From Symbiodinium sp. CCMP2592 (taxonomy: Eukaryota; Sar; Dinophyceae; Suessiales; Symbiodiniaceae): 64,000 nt of DNA. Position numbers and translations under genes: made by a program. Positions 34,246 through 42,484 of the stretch are shown here, in pieces; within the stretch, counting starts at the first letter, position 1; each line of letters starts with the position of its first letter. The notes beneath the pieces are model-generated. The model was given only the letters and a program-made list of their open reading frames with translations, was not told the origin of the DNA and did no database searches. Location: assembly GCA_905221615.1 (NCBI GenBank), contig CAJNDT010000602.1:446986-510985 (forward strand), read 5' to 3'.

Positions 34246-34774
34246 GGTGGGTTCTGGAACGAAGGAGAATAAGAAAATGCCAGAGTCTCGTTTTCTTATT
34301 TAGGTGGGTTCTGGAACGAAGGAGAATAAGACAACGCCAGAGTCTCGTTTTCTTATTTAGGTGGGTTCTGGAACGAAGGAGAATACGAAAATGCCAGAGT
34401 CTCGGTTTCTTATTTAGGTGGGTTCTGGAACGAAGGAGAATAAGAAAATGCCAGAGTCTCGGTTTCTTATTTAGGTGGGTTCTGGAACGAAGGAGAATAA
34501 GAAAATGCCAGAGTCTCGTTTTCTTATTTAGGTGGGTTCTGGAACGAAGGAGAATAAGAAAATGCCAGAGTCTCGTTTTCTTATATAGGTGGGTTCTGGA
34601 ACGAAGGAGAATAAGAAAATGCCAGAGTCTCGTTTTCTTATTTAGGTGGGTTCTGGAACGAAGGAGAATAAGAACATGCCAGAGTCTCGGTTTCTTATTT
34701 AGGTGGGTTCTGGAACGAAGGAGAATAAGAAAATGCCAGAGTCTCGTTTTCTTATTTAGGTGGGTTCTGGAACG
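34246..34774. repeat. 57-bp minisatellite, nine full units plus a partial, each with a hairpin
   Basis: Nine units of exactly 57 bp (34246-34758) begin GGTGGGTTCTGGAACGAAGG, and a 15-bp partial unit follows. Each holds inverted arms AATAAGAAAA and TTTTCTTATT around a 13-nt loop. Units differ by a few substitutions only. Because 57 is a multiple of three both strands remain open for about 200 codons (plus peptide WVLERRRIRKCQSLVFLF repeated); I treat these frames as artefacts. Isolated TAAGAAAACCAG words flank the array at 34040, 34808 and 34875. Confidence 0.95.
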
Positions 34775-34889
34775 GGCCCTGGACATAGCCATATAAGAAA
34801 ACGGCCTTAAGAAAACCAGACTGCCCCGACCCATCCCAGATTAAATATTCCCATAAAACCAGCCGCTATCAAAATAAGAAAACCAGTCC

Positions 34890-34985
34890 ACCCTGGTGCC
34901 GGCTTCGCGACAGAGTCGCGCGACGGCATGCTCAAAGGGCAGCGCGCGCGTTGCGAGGGCCCCGGACCCCAGAAAGTATTTTCTT
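34890..34985 (-). CDS. Candidate exon, unknown
   Basis: The minus strand reads FLGSGALATRALPFEHAVAR. Plus frames overlap. No domain recognised. Confidence 0.25.
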
Positions 34986-35002
34986 ATACAGTGCTCCCGC
35001 TG

Positions 35003-35054
35003 TACTACTACTACTACTACTACTACAACTACTACTACTACTACTACTACTGCG

Positions 35055-35103
<49 letters not shown>
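35003..35103. repeat. (ACT)n trinucleotide array
   Basis: ACT units with single CAA and GCG interruptions. Confidence 0.95.
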
Positions 35104-35216
35104 GCAGGACCAGGACTACTAGCAGGACCAGTACCAGTACCGCTCGTCGTCGTAGCAATAGCAGCAGCAGCAGCGGTACTGTACCCGTACCAGTCCCTAT
35201 ATTAAGGGATACAACA

Positions 35217-35326
35217 CCCTTTCATCATAGGGACCCTCAAAAGGGTAGGGGGATTAAACAGGCCTTATTAGGTCCTTATTATGGGCATTAAGGCCCCCTA
35301 CCCCCTTCCCCCCTAAGGGTCCCTAT
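35217..35326. mobile_element. MITE-like palindrome, ends AGGGACCC
   Basis: AGGGACCCTCAAAAGGGTAG and its near complement bound an AT-rich core. A related half element lies at 41752-41822. Confidence 0.6.
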
Positions 35327-35334
35327 GACTTCAA

Positions 35335-35425
35335 CATCCCAACCACGCAGCTGCCTGAAGAATCGTGACATCTGCAGCTGCAAGGTCGAAGCGAACGAAG
35401 ACCGGCGGAACCAAGCCGGCCTTTA
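35335..35425 (-). CDS. Candidate exon, possibly 3' end of the dehydrogenase-like gene
   Basis: The minus strand reads GLVPPVFVRFDLAAADVTIL then QAAAWLGC and TGA. It lies downstream of, and on the same strand as, the SDR-like exons. Membership is inference. Confidence 0.3.
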
Positions 35426-35549
35426 GGGTTCCTAAAAGGGATCTATAGGGATTGCTTAAAGGGATCTATAGAGATTGCTTAAAGGGAGCTATAGCCGGGT
35501 GCAGAGTTTAAGGCCGTCAGGAGCCTTTGCGGGCTAAGGCTTTATGGTC

Positions 35550-35645
35550 TACCCTAAGGCTCCAAAGTAGTTCCTTTTTGGGGGTTCATATATAGAATCC
35601 TATAAGGTAATCCCAAAAAGGAACTACTATGGAGCCTCTGGGTAG
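35550..35645. mobile_element. MITE-like palindrome, family B copy 3
   Basis: TACCCTAAGGCTCCAAAGTA and GGAGCCTCTGGGTA ends. Confidence 0.9.
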
Positions 35646-35810
35646 AGCTTAGGACTATATTAATTAGAAGAATTAGAGTTGGGTGGTGGACCTCGGGGTT
35701 TAAGGCTTTAGGGTTTAGAACCTAGGGTTGAGAATTAGAATAGGGTTTTGGGGGGTCGTTATGCAAGAACGGATACATTACGGAACCCTCAGGAAGTAGG
35801 ACCAGCCATA

Positions 35811-35921
35811 TGGGGGTTTGCGAAAACAGGGGACCCTAATACAGTACCCCAAATAGTAACATAGTAGAATCCTCGTTCTAAGGACCCCAAAACAAAGTAC
35901 CCCTCTGTTTTCAAAGCTCCA
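35811..35921. mobile_element. MITE-like palindrome, family A copy 3 (diverged)
   Basis: TGGGGGTTTGCGAAAACAGG at the left; the right end has drifted (TTTTCAAAGCTCC). It lies at the 3' edge of an SDR-like exon. Confidence 0.75.
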
Positions 35922-35924
35922 ATA

Positions 35925-36912
35925 TTTCAGGGCTCTGGCCTCGGCGTCGCTTTGGCAGCTCATGTGGATCGCTTGCTCGGTGGATTGCATCAGCGGCCCG
36001 AACATGATGGGCCTGAACAGGGATCTGAATGGGTTCCTACTATAATTGTTTCCTTATTGTAATATAGCTTCTAAGTTACGATACAGTGGTTTCAAACAGG
36101 GTGACTGTAGTGCTTTCACAGTCTAAGGGCTTCGCAAAGGTTCTGGGCAACGATAAGGCGAAAAGGGTGTTCTACAAGACTAGTATACGGGGATGGGGTC
36201 CTAGGTCGTTACTATATGCAGTAGTTCATCGTGGTTGCTAAAAAAGCCGTGTTGGACTGTTGTCCCCCATCTCTTCTCTTCAGGAGATTTGCTGACCATG
36301 CAACTGTCCGAAACCGTCGCTGCGGTCATTGCTATAGCCCGCATTGTTCAAAATACATTTCGCGGTTTTGTGCTTTCGCTGGCCTTCGTGAGTCATGTCC
36401 GACAGCAGCCTGTCAGCAAACACGTGCTACTCCATTCGAATGAGGTGTTCATTGGCGCACTGGCTTACTTACAGCTTCCATATGACTCTGTGTTACGTCT
36501 ACATATGCCGGTGGCATGTCAAGTTGGCTGGCGACAGCAGTGTCCACAAAACTCATCGCTTACAACTCCTACCGACCGCTCCTCTTGCCGCTGTTGCCAT
36601 GCTGGTCTTCTCACTTTTGCTACTTGCAGTCTCGCCAGATCAGAACAATACATAACTGACTTACCTGCGGCTTCAATTCTACTAGATGGCCTGTTGAATG
36701 TAACGTTGATGAACCAGCCCACGTCGTCGTCTCCGATGAGAGACCAGGCCGGGGGCTGCACGTCTTCGATATCCAGGCCCTCGCAGTGTGGCTGCCTCGA
36801 TACTGGGATGTCTGAAGCCTGTGTTGCATCAACGGCCAGTCTCCCATGTGCAGAAACTCGCTGGGCAAGAAGAGCAAACTTCCGGATCCACCCAGCCCAT
36901 TTGTCCCAAGTC
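35925..36912 (-). CDS. Short-chain dehydrogenase/reductase-like exons (partial)
   Basis: Three minus-strand exons. 36912-36665 starts after an AG and ends at a strong GT donor (gcag|gtaagt); its product (SLIGDDDVGWFINVTFN) is unrecognised and may belong elsewhere. 36426-36283 reads FADRLLSDM then KCILNNAGYS, containing the NNAG motif that closes the Rossmann sheet of SDR enzymes, at the spacing expected after a helix. 36024-35925 reads PLMQSTEQAIHMSCQSDAEA then LKYW, resembling the C-terminal 'K-S/T-x-x-Q-G-A' segment of retinol-dehydrogenase/WWOX-type SDRs. I did not find the TGxxxGIG cofactor loop or the YxxxK catalytic pair, so the gene is incomplete as read. SDR assignment is moderate. 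Confidence 0.45.
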
Positions 36913-36929
36913 CTACTACGATGTATATC

Positions 36930-36941
36930 TATGCTTATACA

Positions 36942-36984
<43 letters not shown>

Positions 36985-37350
36985 TGCTAGGCCCTGCAAG
37001 GCGTGCGTCGGTATCGACTCAATCGCTCCGAAGAGAAATATGCACATATTAACATATACACGCGCACAGAAACACATATATATATATATATATATGTTTA
37101 TAATATACATACATACATATGTATGTACATATGTAGAATATGTATATTACACACACCGATGCGTGGAACAAAGGCACCTGGCACAGAGGAGACAAGAAAG
37201 GGGCGCCGCTTCGGCCACCGGTGTCTCGCACACGCTGCGACCAACATCCCAGGTGCCTGTCGTGAGGCCGATCGAGCCCCCAAAAGGAGTAATGTCGGGA
37301 TATACACGAGAAAGTTAACGGCTACCCACCCAGCCACTACGTAAGGAATC
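36930..37350. other. AT microsatellites and undecided frames
   Basis: (AT)n lies at about 36944-36974 and 37074-37094. A minus frame 37098-37352 (84 codons) and plus frames overlap. None supported. Confidence 0.5.
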
Positions 37351-37359
37351 ATTGCCCCG

Positions 37360-38105
37360 GCCTTAACCCTAAACCCAACCCCAAACCCTAACCCCTAGAC
37401 CCTGAAACCCTAGAACCCTAAAGTGGAAGACCCAACCCTAATTGAGCCTTGATCCGAAGCCCTTTTAAGGCTAAAGCCTCCTAACCCCCAAAGTTTGGAA
37501 ACCCCTGAACCCTACAGTAGAAGCCAGAAAGTTGGAATATCATTATCGTAACCCCTTTAAGGTAACTTATAGGGGATCCTACCATTAATCCATATTCCCC
37601 TTTAAGCCCACTAAACCCTAAACCAAAGGGTCCCGTTGAAGACCCAGGGGCAATTCCACCAAACGCACATGCAGGGTGTATAGGCATCCTTGCCTCAGTG
37701 CACTCAGCTTAGGTTTAGCAAGTTTAGCGTCTAGCGCTTAGGGCTTAGGGTCTGGGGTTGAGTTTTTTAATAATTCTATTTTCCTCCTGCAGATACAGAG
37801 AGAATTAGGGTTTGGGGTTTACGGTTTAGGGTTGATAGGGTTTAGGGATGCGGCTGCTGGCAACTGAAGCTGGTCTATGCCACCTTTAGGGTAAAGGCTA
37901 GGGTTGTTGCTGCAACTGCAACGGTTCATCTAAGGGTCGCGATTCGATAAATGCTTTTTCAGGTTTTCAGGTTTTTAGGAGTTGTCGGTTTGGGGCGGCT
38001 TAATTAGGGGTCGATGGTTCAGGGGCTTGTAGGGTTTGCCGCTTAGCCGCTTACCTCAGGCGATGCCTAGTAAGAGAAATCGTAAAGATCATGTGCTTGA
38101 CTTAC
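37360..38105. other. Telomere-like heptamers, no gene seen
   Basis: CCCTAAA-type at about 37363-37435 and TTTAGGG-type at about 37740-37850. A short minus open start (MPIHPACAFGGIAPG, about 37640-37690) is too short to call. Confidence 0.4.
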
Positions 38106-38109
38106 GCAT

Positions 38110-38234
38110 TTTGCCATGGATTGCGGTAACGTGCAGGCTGCTGCAAAGGATGGAAACTCCGGTGTTGAGCACGGGCAGGACGGGATGCGTCCATGCCGCT
38201 GTGAAGCCGCCGTTGTTTCTGATCGTTCCGCTAC
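38110..38234 (-). CDS. Candidate exon with GT donor, unknown
   Basis: After tag| the minus strand reads GTIRNNGGFTAAW, then LPVLNTGVSILCSS, and meets a canonical donor (aaatgc|gtaagt). Hydrophobic, no family recognised. An 83-codon plus frame overlaps. Confidence 0.4.
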
Positions 38235-38659
38235 ATCACACCTCTCTTAGAGGAGATCGCCTCGACTCATGCGCCCCACACCCTTAGACCCACGGCCTTA
38301 AAGCCTAAACGAACCTGAAACCTAAACTCTACAAGGCGCGCGGCTTATGAAACCCTTCAAGGAAGCTACTGGATGGGAATCAATAACTAGAATTCCGTTT
38401 CGGGTGTACAGTATACAGTATAAGTATACTCAGGAATCCGAGCAGACAATATAATATTACGAATTATTCCGACCAATTCTTGTAGAGGCAACCATTACTA
38501 TAAAGGAACCCCAAACCCGTGTAAACCCTTAAAGGGTTACCAAATCCGTGAACCCTTACAGGCACCCTGACTTCTAAACCCTAGCCCTTACAGGAACCCA
38601 CCTAACGAGAGCCCTCAAGGGTTCCTTTAAGGGCTCCTCTAAGGGCTCCTTTAAAGGCA

Positions 38660-38958
38660 TCCGTGCGAACCCGGGCCATCTTCAGTGAACCGAGGCCCCC
38701 AACAAGTCGGCGGGCAGTCTGCTTGGTACGGGCAGTCCTCGTGCGTTGCAGGTTTTGTGCCGAGGAGTCGTCAAGGAAGAGAGGTAGGCTTAGCGTTGAA
38801 AGGGTTTGGAAGAAGGGGCGGAAGGGCCAAAAACGGATGACCAGTGCGATTAAGGTGTAGGATTCAGCGCTGCAGAGGTCTTTCATGGCAAGCATCACCA
38901 CTAAAGCCTGTAATTTGCGGCCGTTATCCACGCTCAGACAGGCCGTCCCAAAACTCTA
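38660..38958 (-). CDS. Candidate exon encoding an H3-tail-like octapeptide
   Basis: A minus-strand frame of about 100 codons, open after a possible TAG|AGT acceptor at 38958. It reads KLQALVVMLAMKDLCSAESY, then a hydrophobic run (VIRFWPFRPFF), then TARTKQTARRLVGG. ARTKQTAR is identical to the first eight residues of mature histone H3, but the upstream residue is Thr and no H3 fold follows. A 65-codon plus frame overlaps. A short membrane-type segment is possible. Function unknown; coding status moderate. Confidence 0.4.
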
Positions 38959-39480
38959 TCCTAAGAAAGCCGACCCTGAACCGTGACACCTTAATTACCC
39001 TTGACACATGCCCCTACCGCGTGCAGTGTACAGTCCATGGGCAGTGAAAATCCTGCGAGTTACCTGGAGCTAGAGCCCCTTTGCCCAGAACCCTGCCTAT
39101 AACTATCCAACAGCTCTCAGGTAGTGGTATAGAGACTCCTCCAAACCCCCAACCGGACATGTCGTGAGATGACCAACTGCTAGCAAGAAGGTGGCTGCCA
39201 AACTGGCAAGAACCGTTTTCCTAGACTCAGGAAGTTAGGTTTAGGGTTCAAGGCATTCGGTAGCCGAAAATGTGCCCGAAACCCTGAACCCTCCACCCCT
39301 CACACATTTAAACCCTAATTCCAAAACCCCAAACCCTAAACCCTAATCCCTGAACCCTCATCCCTAAACCAGAGAAGGTCGGCTCCTCACAGTCCACCCG
39401 CGTGAAGTCGTTTTCCGTCTCCCAACCTGCGGGACGACAGAAGCCCAAGCACCTGCCAACCCCCACTCCGAATTTAGGGT
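38959..39480. other. Short candidate exon among heptamers
   Basis: A minus island at about 39370-39440 after CAG (TENDFTRVDCEEPTF) could be an exon. The rest is CCCTAAA-like at about 39310-39365 and unassigned sequence. Confidence 0.3.
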
Positions 39481-39481
39481 T

Positions 39482-39565
39482 AACCCTAAGGCTCCAAAGT
39501 AGTTCCTTTTTGGGGCTCATATATAGAATCCTATAAGGTAATCCCAAAAAGGAACTACTATGGAG
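39482..39565. mobile_element. MITE-like palindrome, family B copy 4 (right end lost)
   Basis: Left end AACCCTAAGGCTCC is intact; the element stops at CTATGGAG where a telomere-like tandem begins. Confidence 0.85.
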
Positions 39566-39660
39566 TGGTTTAGGGTTTAGGGTTAACTAACCAGTGGTTT
39601 AGGGTTTAGGGTTAACTAACCAGTGGTTAGGGTTTAGGGTTAACTAACCAGTGGTTTAGG
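39566..39660 (+). repeat. About 31-bp tandem repeat containing two TTTAGGG units
   Basis: Three units of the form GGTTTAGGGTTTAGGG then TTAACTAACCAGT; the third has lost three bases. Confidence 0.9.
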
Positions 39661-39781
39661 GGGAGCCGTTGGCTCTTTAGCTCCTTATTGAATAGGGATT
39701 GTCATCATCCCTGGCTCCTGAGCTCCCCCAATATCATTGGTTAGTTCATGCGCAAGAATTACAAATACCTGCATTGCTCAA

Positions 39782-40446
39782 TCAATCCGGCAATGATTTC
39801 CGCAGCAACCGGCACCTTGCATACAACGCTTCCCGCCACTGGGGTGTGGAAGATAGCCTGTCGAAGCGTGTGTGCGACGTGTCCGTCTCGGGTTGATCAA
39901 GATTGCCAGCATAATAGTCGAGGCGAAGATTTCCTGAAAAGGATGTATGCATTCGATACTCCAACTTTAACGCCAAGGTAACATGCACACACTGGCTAAA
40001 CAGTTTCAAACAAAACCTCAAAGCTTCAAACCTTTCTGCACTGCTCCAGAAACCTCATCATATCTCTGACGCGGCTTGGCTGTTGGATGCGAGCTGCTTT
40101 ACTGGAGTGCAATATCTGCCGGAGATATATTCTTTGCAAGCTTTCCAAGCACACAGGGGTCTCATGTAGAAGATGTGTCACATTGTGAAGTTCCGTAGTC
40201 ATCATTGTGTATTCCACAGACGCACTCTCGCTTGCGCCGACACGGTCTCCAGCGCCAGTGAGGTTTGTTTCTGCTGTCGCTACAGCCGAGGTGCTTCGCC
40301 TATGGTCCGACTTCCTCAATTCTGTGCTGCTGAACGCCGATAACCATGCAAACCCAAATTCGTAAAGACTTCCGCCAGGCTGCGGCAGGTCCGGATGGAA
40401 GCGCAGATGCAGGGAGTTGGAGCTGCCAAGCATGGCTTGTCCTGCA
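39782..40446 (-). CDS. Candidate two-exon gene 3' end, unknown
   Basis: The first exon (about 40446-40032) runs from an in-frame ATG (MLGSSNSLHLRFHPDLP) through VTHLLHETPVCLESLQRIYL to RFLEQCRK and meets a GT donor (aag|gtttga). An acceptor (ttttcag|gaaatc at about 39948) opens an in-phase second exon (EIFASTIMLAILINPRR...) that ends near 39784. The alternative frame of the second exon (NLRLDYYAGNLDQPETD, stop at 39782) is open too but out of phase with this junction. The SLQRIYLRQIL segment faintly resembles a SOCS-box helix, not enough to assign. No family is recognised. The 135-codon first frame is the main support. Confidence 0.45.
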
Positions 40447-40835
40447 GCATCTCTGGTGCTGGTCGAGGATTGGAAATCTTTAAGACCTATACGATTTATC
40501 TTCGTTTGAAGTAACCCTCTTCCGTTTCAAGGCCGCTTATCCGCATCGATGTTGACCGTCCTCAAATAATGCATGTTGTTTTGGTCCGGCGGGCTATTCG
40601 TGGTTTGCTCTGTCGTTTCTGCTTCTGTTCAATCTTAATATACGCGAGGAACACCCGTCGGTCAAGCCCACCGCGCCCCAAGCGTCCCACAAACCCACCA
40701 GACCCTCCTAAACCCTTCCGAGTCAAGACCACCCAGACCCCAATCGAACCCAAGCCCGAAAAACCCATCTGACACTGTTTAACCCTGCCAGGTAAGCCCG
40801 GCAAGACAGAGTAAAGAGAAGACTGAGACACAAAT
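40447..40835. other. Degenerate Pro/Gly frames over heptamer-like DNA
   Basis: A 104-codon minus frame and a 67-codon plus frame are driven by degenerate ACCC/GGGT repeats. Not supported. Confidence 0.4.
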
Positions 40836-41590
40836 CTACAGTTCGACTGGCAACCGAAACGAATCACCGAAACCACATATCCAGCTTGCGGGGGCGTCCT
40901 CCCAAGGATACTTGACTTCAGATGATGGGGTCCATTTCACCTGTCTTCCCCATCGCTCCGGGATCAACGCAAGCTCGCACTTTACCACACATACAAAATA
41001 CGGACAGTCCAAACAAAATCGTAATGTCAAACAAGATCGTAATGTCCTTCTGTTTGGCCAATATAGGTGCCTTAATAGTTGGAACAAGGTTTTGGGGCCC
41101 ATTATGCTGGTAATTTTTTCCGGCCCCTTTTCTTAAGTCAAGGCACCGATAAGGCCCCTCCACAAGGGGACGGCTCGTCCCGGCCCTGCCATCTGGCGGG
41201 CATCGTCGATCGCTCCAGAAGGAGGGGTGGAGCATCCTACAGGGCGGAACACAAAGAAGTCGTAAGGGCTTCGAAGGGGTCCTTAAAGGGTTCTATATAC
41301 GTATATATAAAGGGGATCTCTAGGGGTACTATAATAGAGGGGCCTTAATAGTTCGAGTAGGGTTTATGAGTTGTGGCTTTCAAATTTTCGGGCTTCGGGA
41401 GTAAGGAGGACTATGCCGCATGGAGTTTGCGATGGTTTGGCGCATGGACTGGGTCGCTCGGTGTGTGCGGCACGGTTCAACCAGCACCGTCACGTCGACT
41501 GAAGGGGAATTACGTGACACAGCGGGCCTGTAATTACACAGACTGCGTACAACGTCTGCGCTGTTTGCTGTGGTCCGGCCAAGCATAGAA
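40836..41590 (-). CDS. Candidate exons, unknown protein
   Basis: Minus islands: about 41385-41590 (MLGRTTANSADVVRSLCNYR, SPSVDVTVLVEPCRTHRATQ), about 41140-41245 (STPPSGAIDDARQMAGPGRA) and 40836-41000 (LALIPERWGRQVKWTPSSEV, ending LPVEL and a stop). A family F fragment lies between the last two. No domain is recognised. Plus frames overlap the first and third islands. Confidence 0.3.
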
Positions 41591-41611
41591 AAGCGCAACG
41601 TATAGTATTCC

Positions 41612-41719
41612 AAGAGGGACCATATACACTACTATGATGGAATTAGGTCCCGAAAACCATGATGGGTATGGTCTTTGGTGACCTAGTTCCATGCTAGTAA
41701 TGTATATGGACCCTCTGGG
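41612..41719. mobile_element. MITE-like palindrome, ends CAGAGGG(A/T)CCATATACA-type
   Basis: AGAGGGACCATATACA at the left and TGTATATGGACCCTCT at the right. The core has ATGGAATTAGGTC and its near complement. Confidence 0.75.
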
Positions 41720-41821
41720 ATTGTCCAGCATAGATTCATCAAGTCTGGTCTCATATAATCATGGTCCTTATCATGGGTTTTAAGGCCCCCTATCCCCCCC
41801 CTACCCCCCTAAGGGTCCCTA

Positions 41822-41902
41822 AGACACGAATTTGGCACGGAAGCCTCCGTGCCGTAGGAGACAAGAGCTTCCCGGCACCCCACGTTCCTTGGATGGGGAC
41901 TA
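41822..41902 (-). CDS. Candidate short exon, unknown
   Basis: The minus strand reads HPRNVGCREALVSYGTEASV. Short, flanked by palindromic elements. Confidence 0.25.
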
Positions 41903-42007
41903 CATGGCTCTGGGTTAGGGTACTTAGAGGTTCATGGCACTTAGTAACCAGGGTTATAAATAAGGTAACTATACTTATACTTGGTTATATCCGGGTTGAG
42001 GGAGACC

Positions 42008-42100
42008 ACCCAGAGGCTCCATAGTAGTTCCTTTTTGGGATCACCTTATAGGATTCTATATATGAACCCCAAAAAGGAACTACTTTGGAGCCTTAGGGTA
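42008..42100. mobile_element. MITE-like palindrome, family B copy 5 (reversed)
   Basis: ACCCAGAGGCTCC ... GGAGCCTTAGGGTA: ends are swapped relative to copy 3, giving the orientation. A family F palindrome follows at about 42103-42215. Confidence 0.9.
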
Positions 42101-42310
42101 ATGTAGGGGCCGTAATAATTAGGTCAGGGTCTTGGGCCACGTTGTAGAAAGAAGTGTAATAAGTAACCCCAAGGACCAATGTAGGCAATCATTTGGGCTT
42201 CTATATTAAGCTTTTCGGGTTTGGGGAGGTCTGCGTGGGCCCATTTCAAGTTAACCATAGTACCACAGACCGCAAGAGAAGCAAGACAAGCTATTGCAGC
42301 TCTCCTAGAC

Positions 42311-42446
42311 TTGCGAAGCAACGTCTGTAAGAAAGGCGGTGAAGTCAAGGTTCCCAACTTCAATGGCCCAGTAGTCAATCTGATCCAGGTCCAGCGTCGT
42401 GTACTGTGCCAAAGCGGCCTCCACGAACGCGCAGTTTTCATACCCA
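42311..42446 (-). CDS. Candidate exon beside the LINE, unknown
   Basis: After aag| the minus strand reads GYENCAFVEAALAQYTTLDL then DQIDYWAIEVGNLDFTAFL and ends at caa|gtctag (GT donor). Composition is strongly protein-like. It lies 22 bp outside the LINE 5' target-site copy, so the LINE may sit in the intron just upstream of this exon. No family is recognised. Confidence 0.5.
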
Positions 42447-42468
42447 CTTCACAATCTTGTCGCAATAC

Positions 42469-42484
42469 TCTCCTCTACTCGATG
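42469..42484 (+). repeat. 5' target-site duplication of the LINE
   Basis: tctcctctactcgatg, identical to 44937-44952. Confidence 0.8.

Noticed and set aside
34190..34834. 214- and 196-codon frames across 34.2-34.8 kb as a repeat protein gene
   Set aside because: Both strands are open because the unit is 57 bp. Units keep the DNA hairpin, and nothing outside the array looks coding.
39308..39547. Recurring ELLWSLRV peptide at several minus frames as a conserved small protein
   Set aside because: It is the translation of the family B palindrome arm, repeated because the element is repeated.
40026..40433. SOCS-box protein
   Set aside because: SLQRIYLRQIL resembles the box only weakly; the conserved Cys and the LPLP part are missing.
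42406..42484. Extension of the reverse-transcriptase frame upstream of 42485
   Set aside because: The open frame continues by chance past the element edge; the 16-bp duplication and loss of RT-like sequence mark the boundary at 42484/42485.
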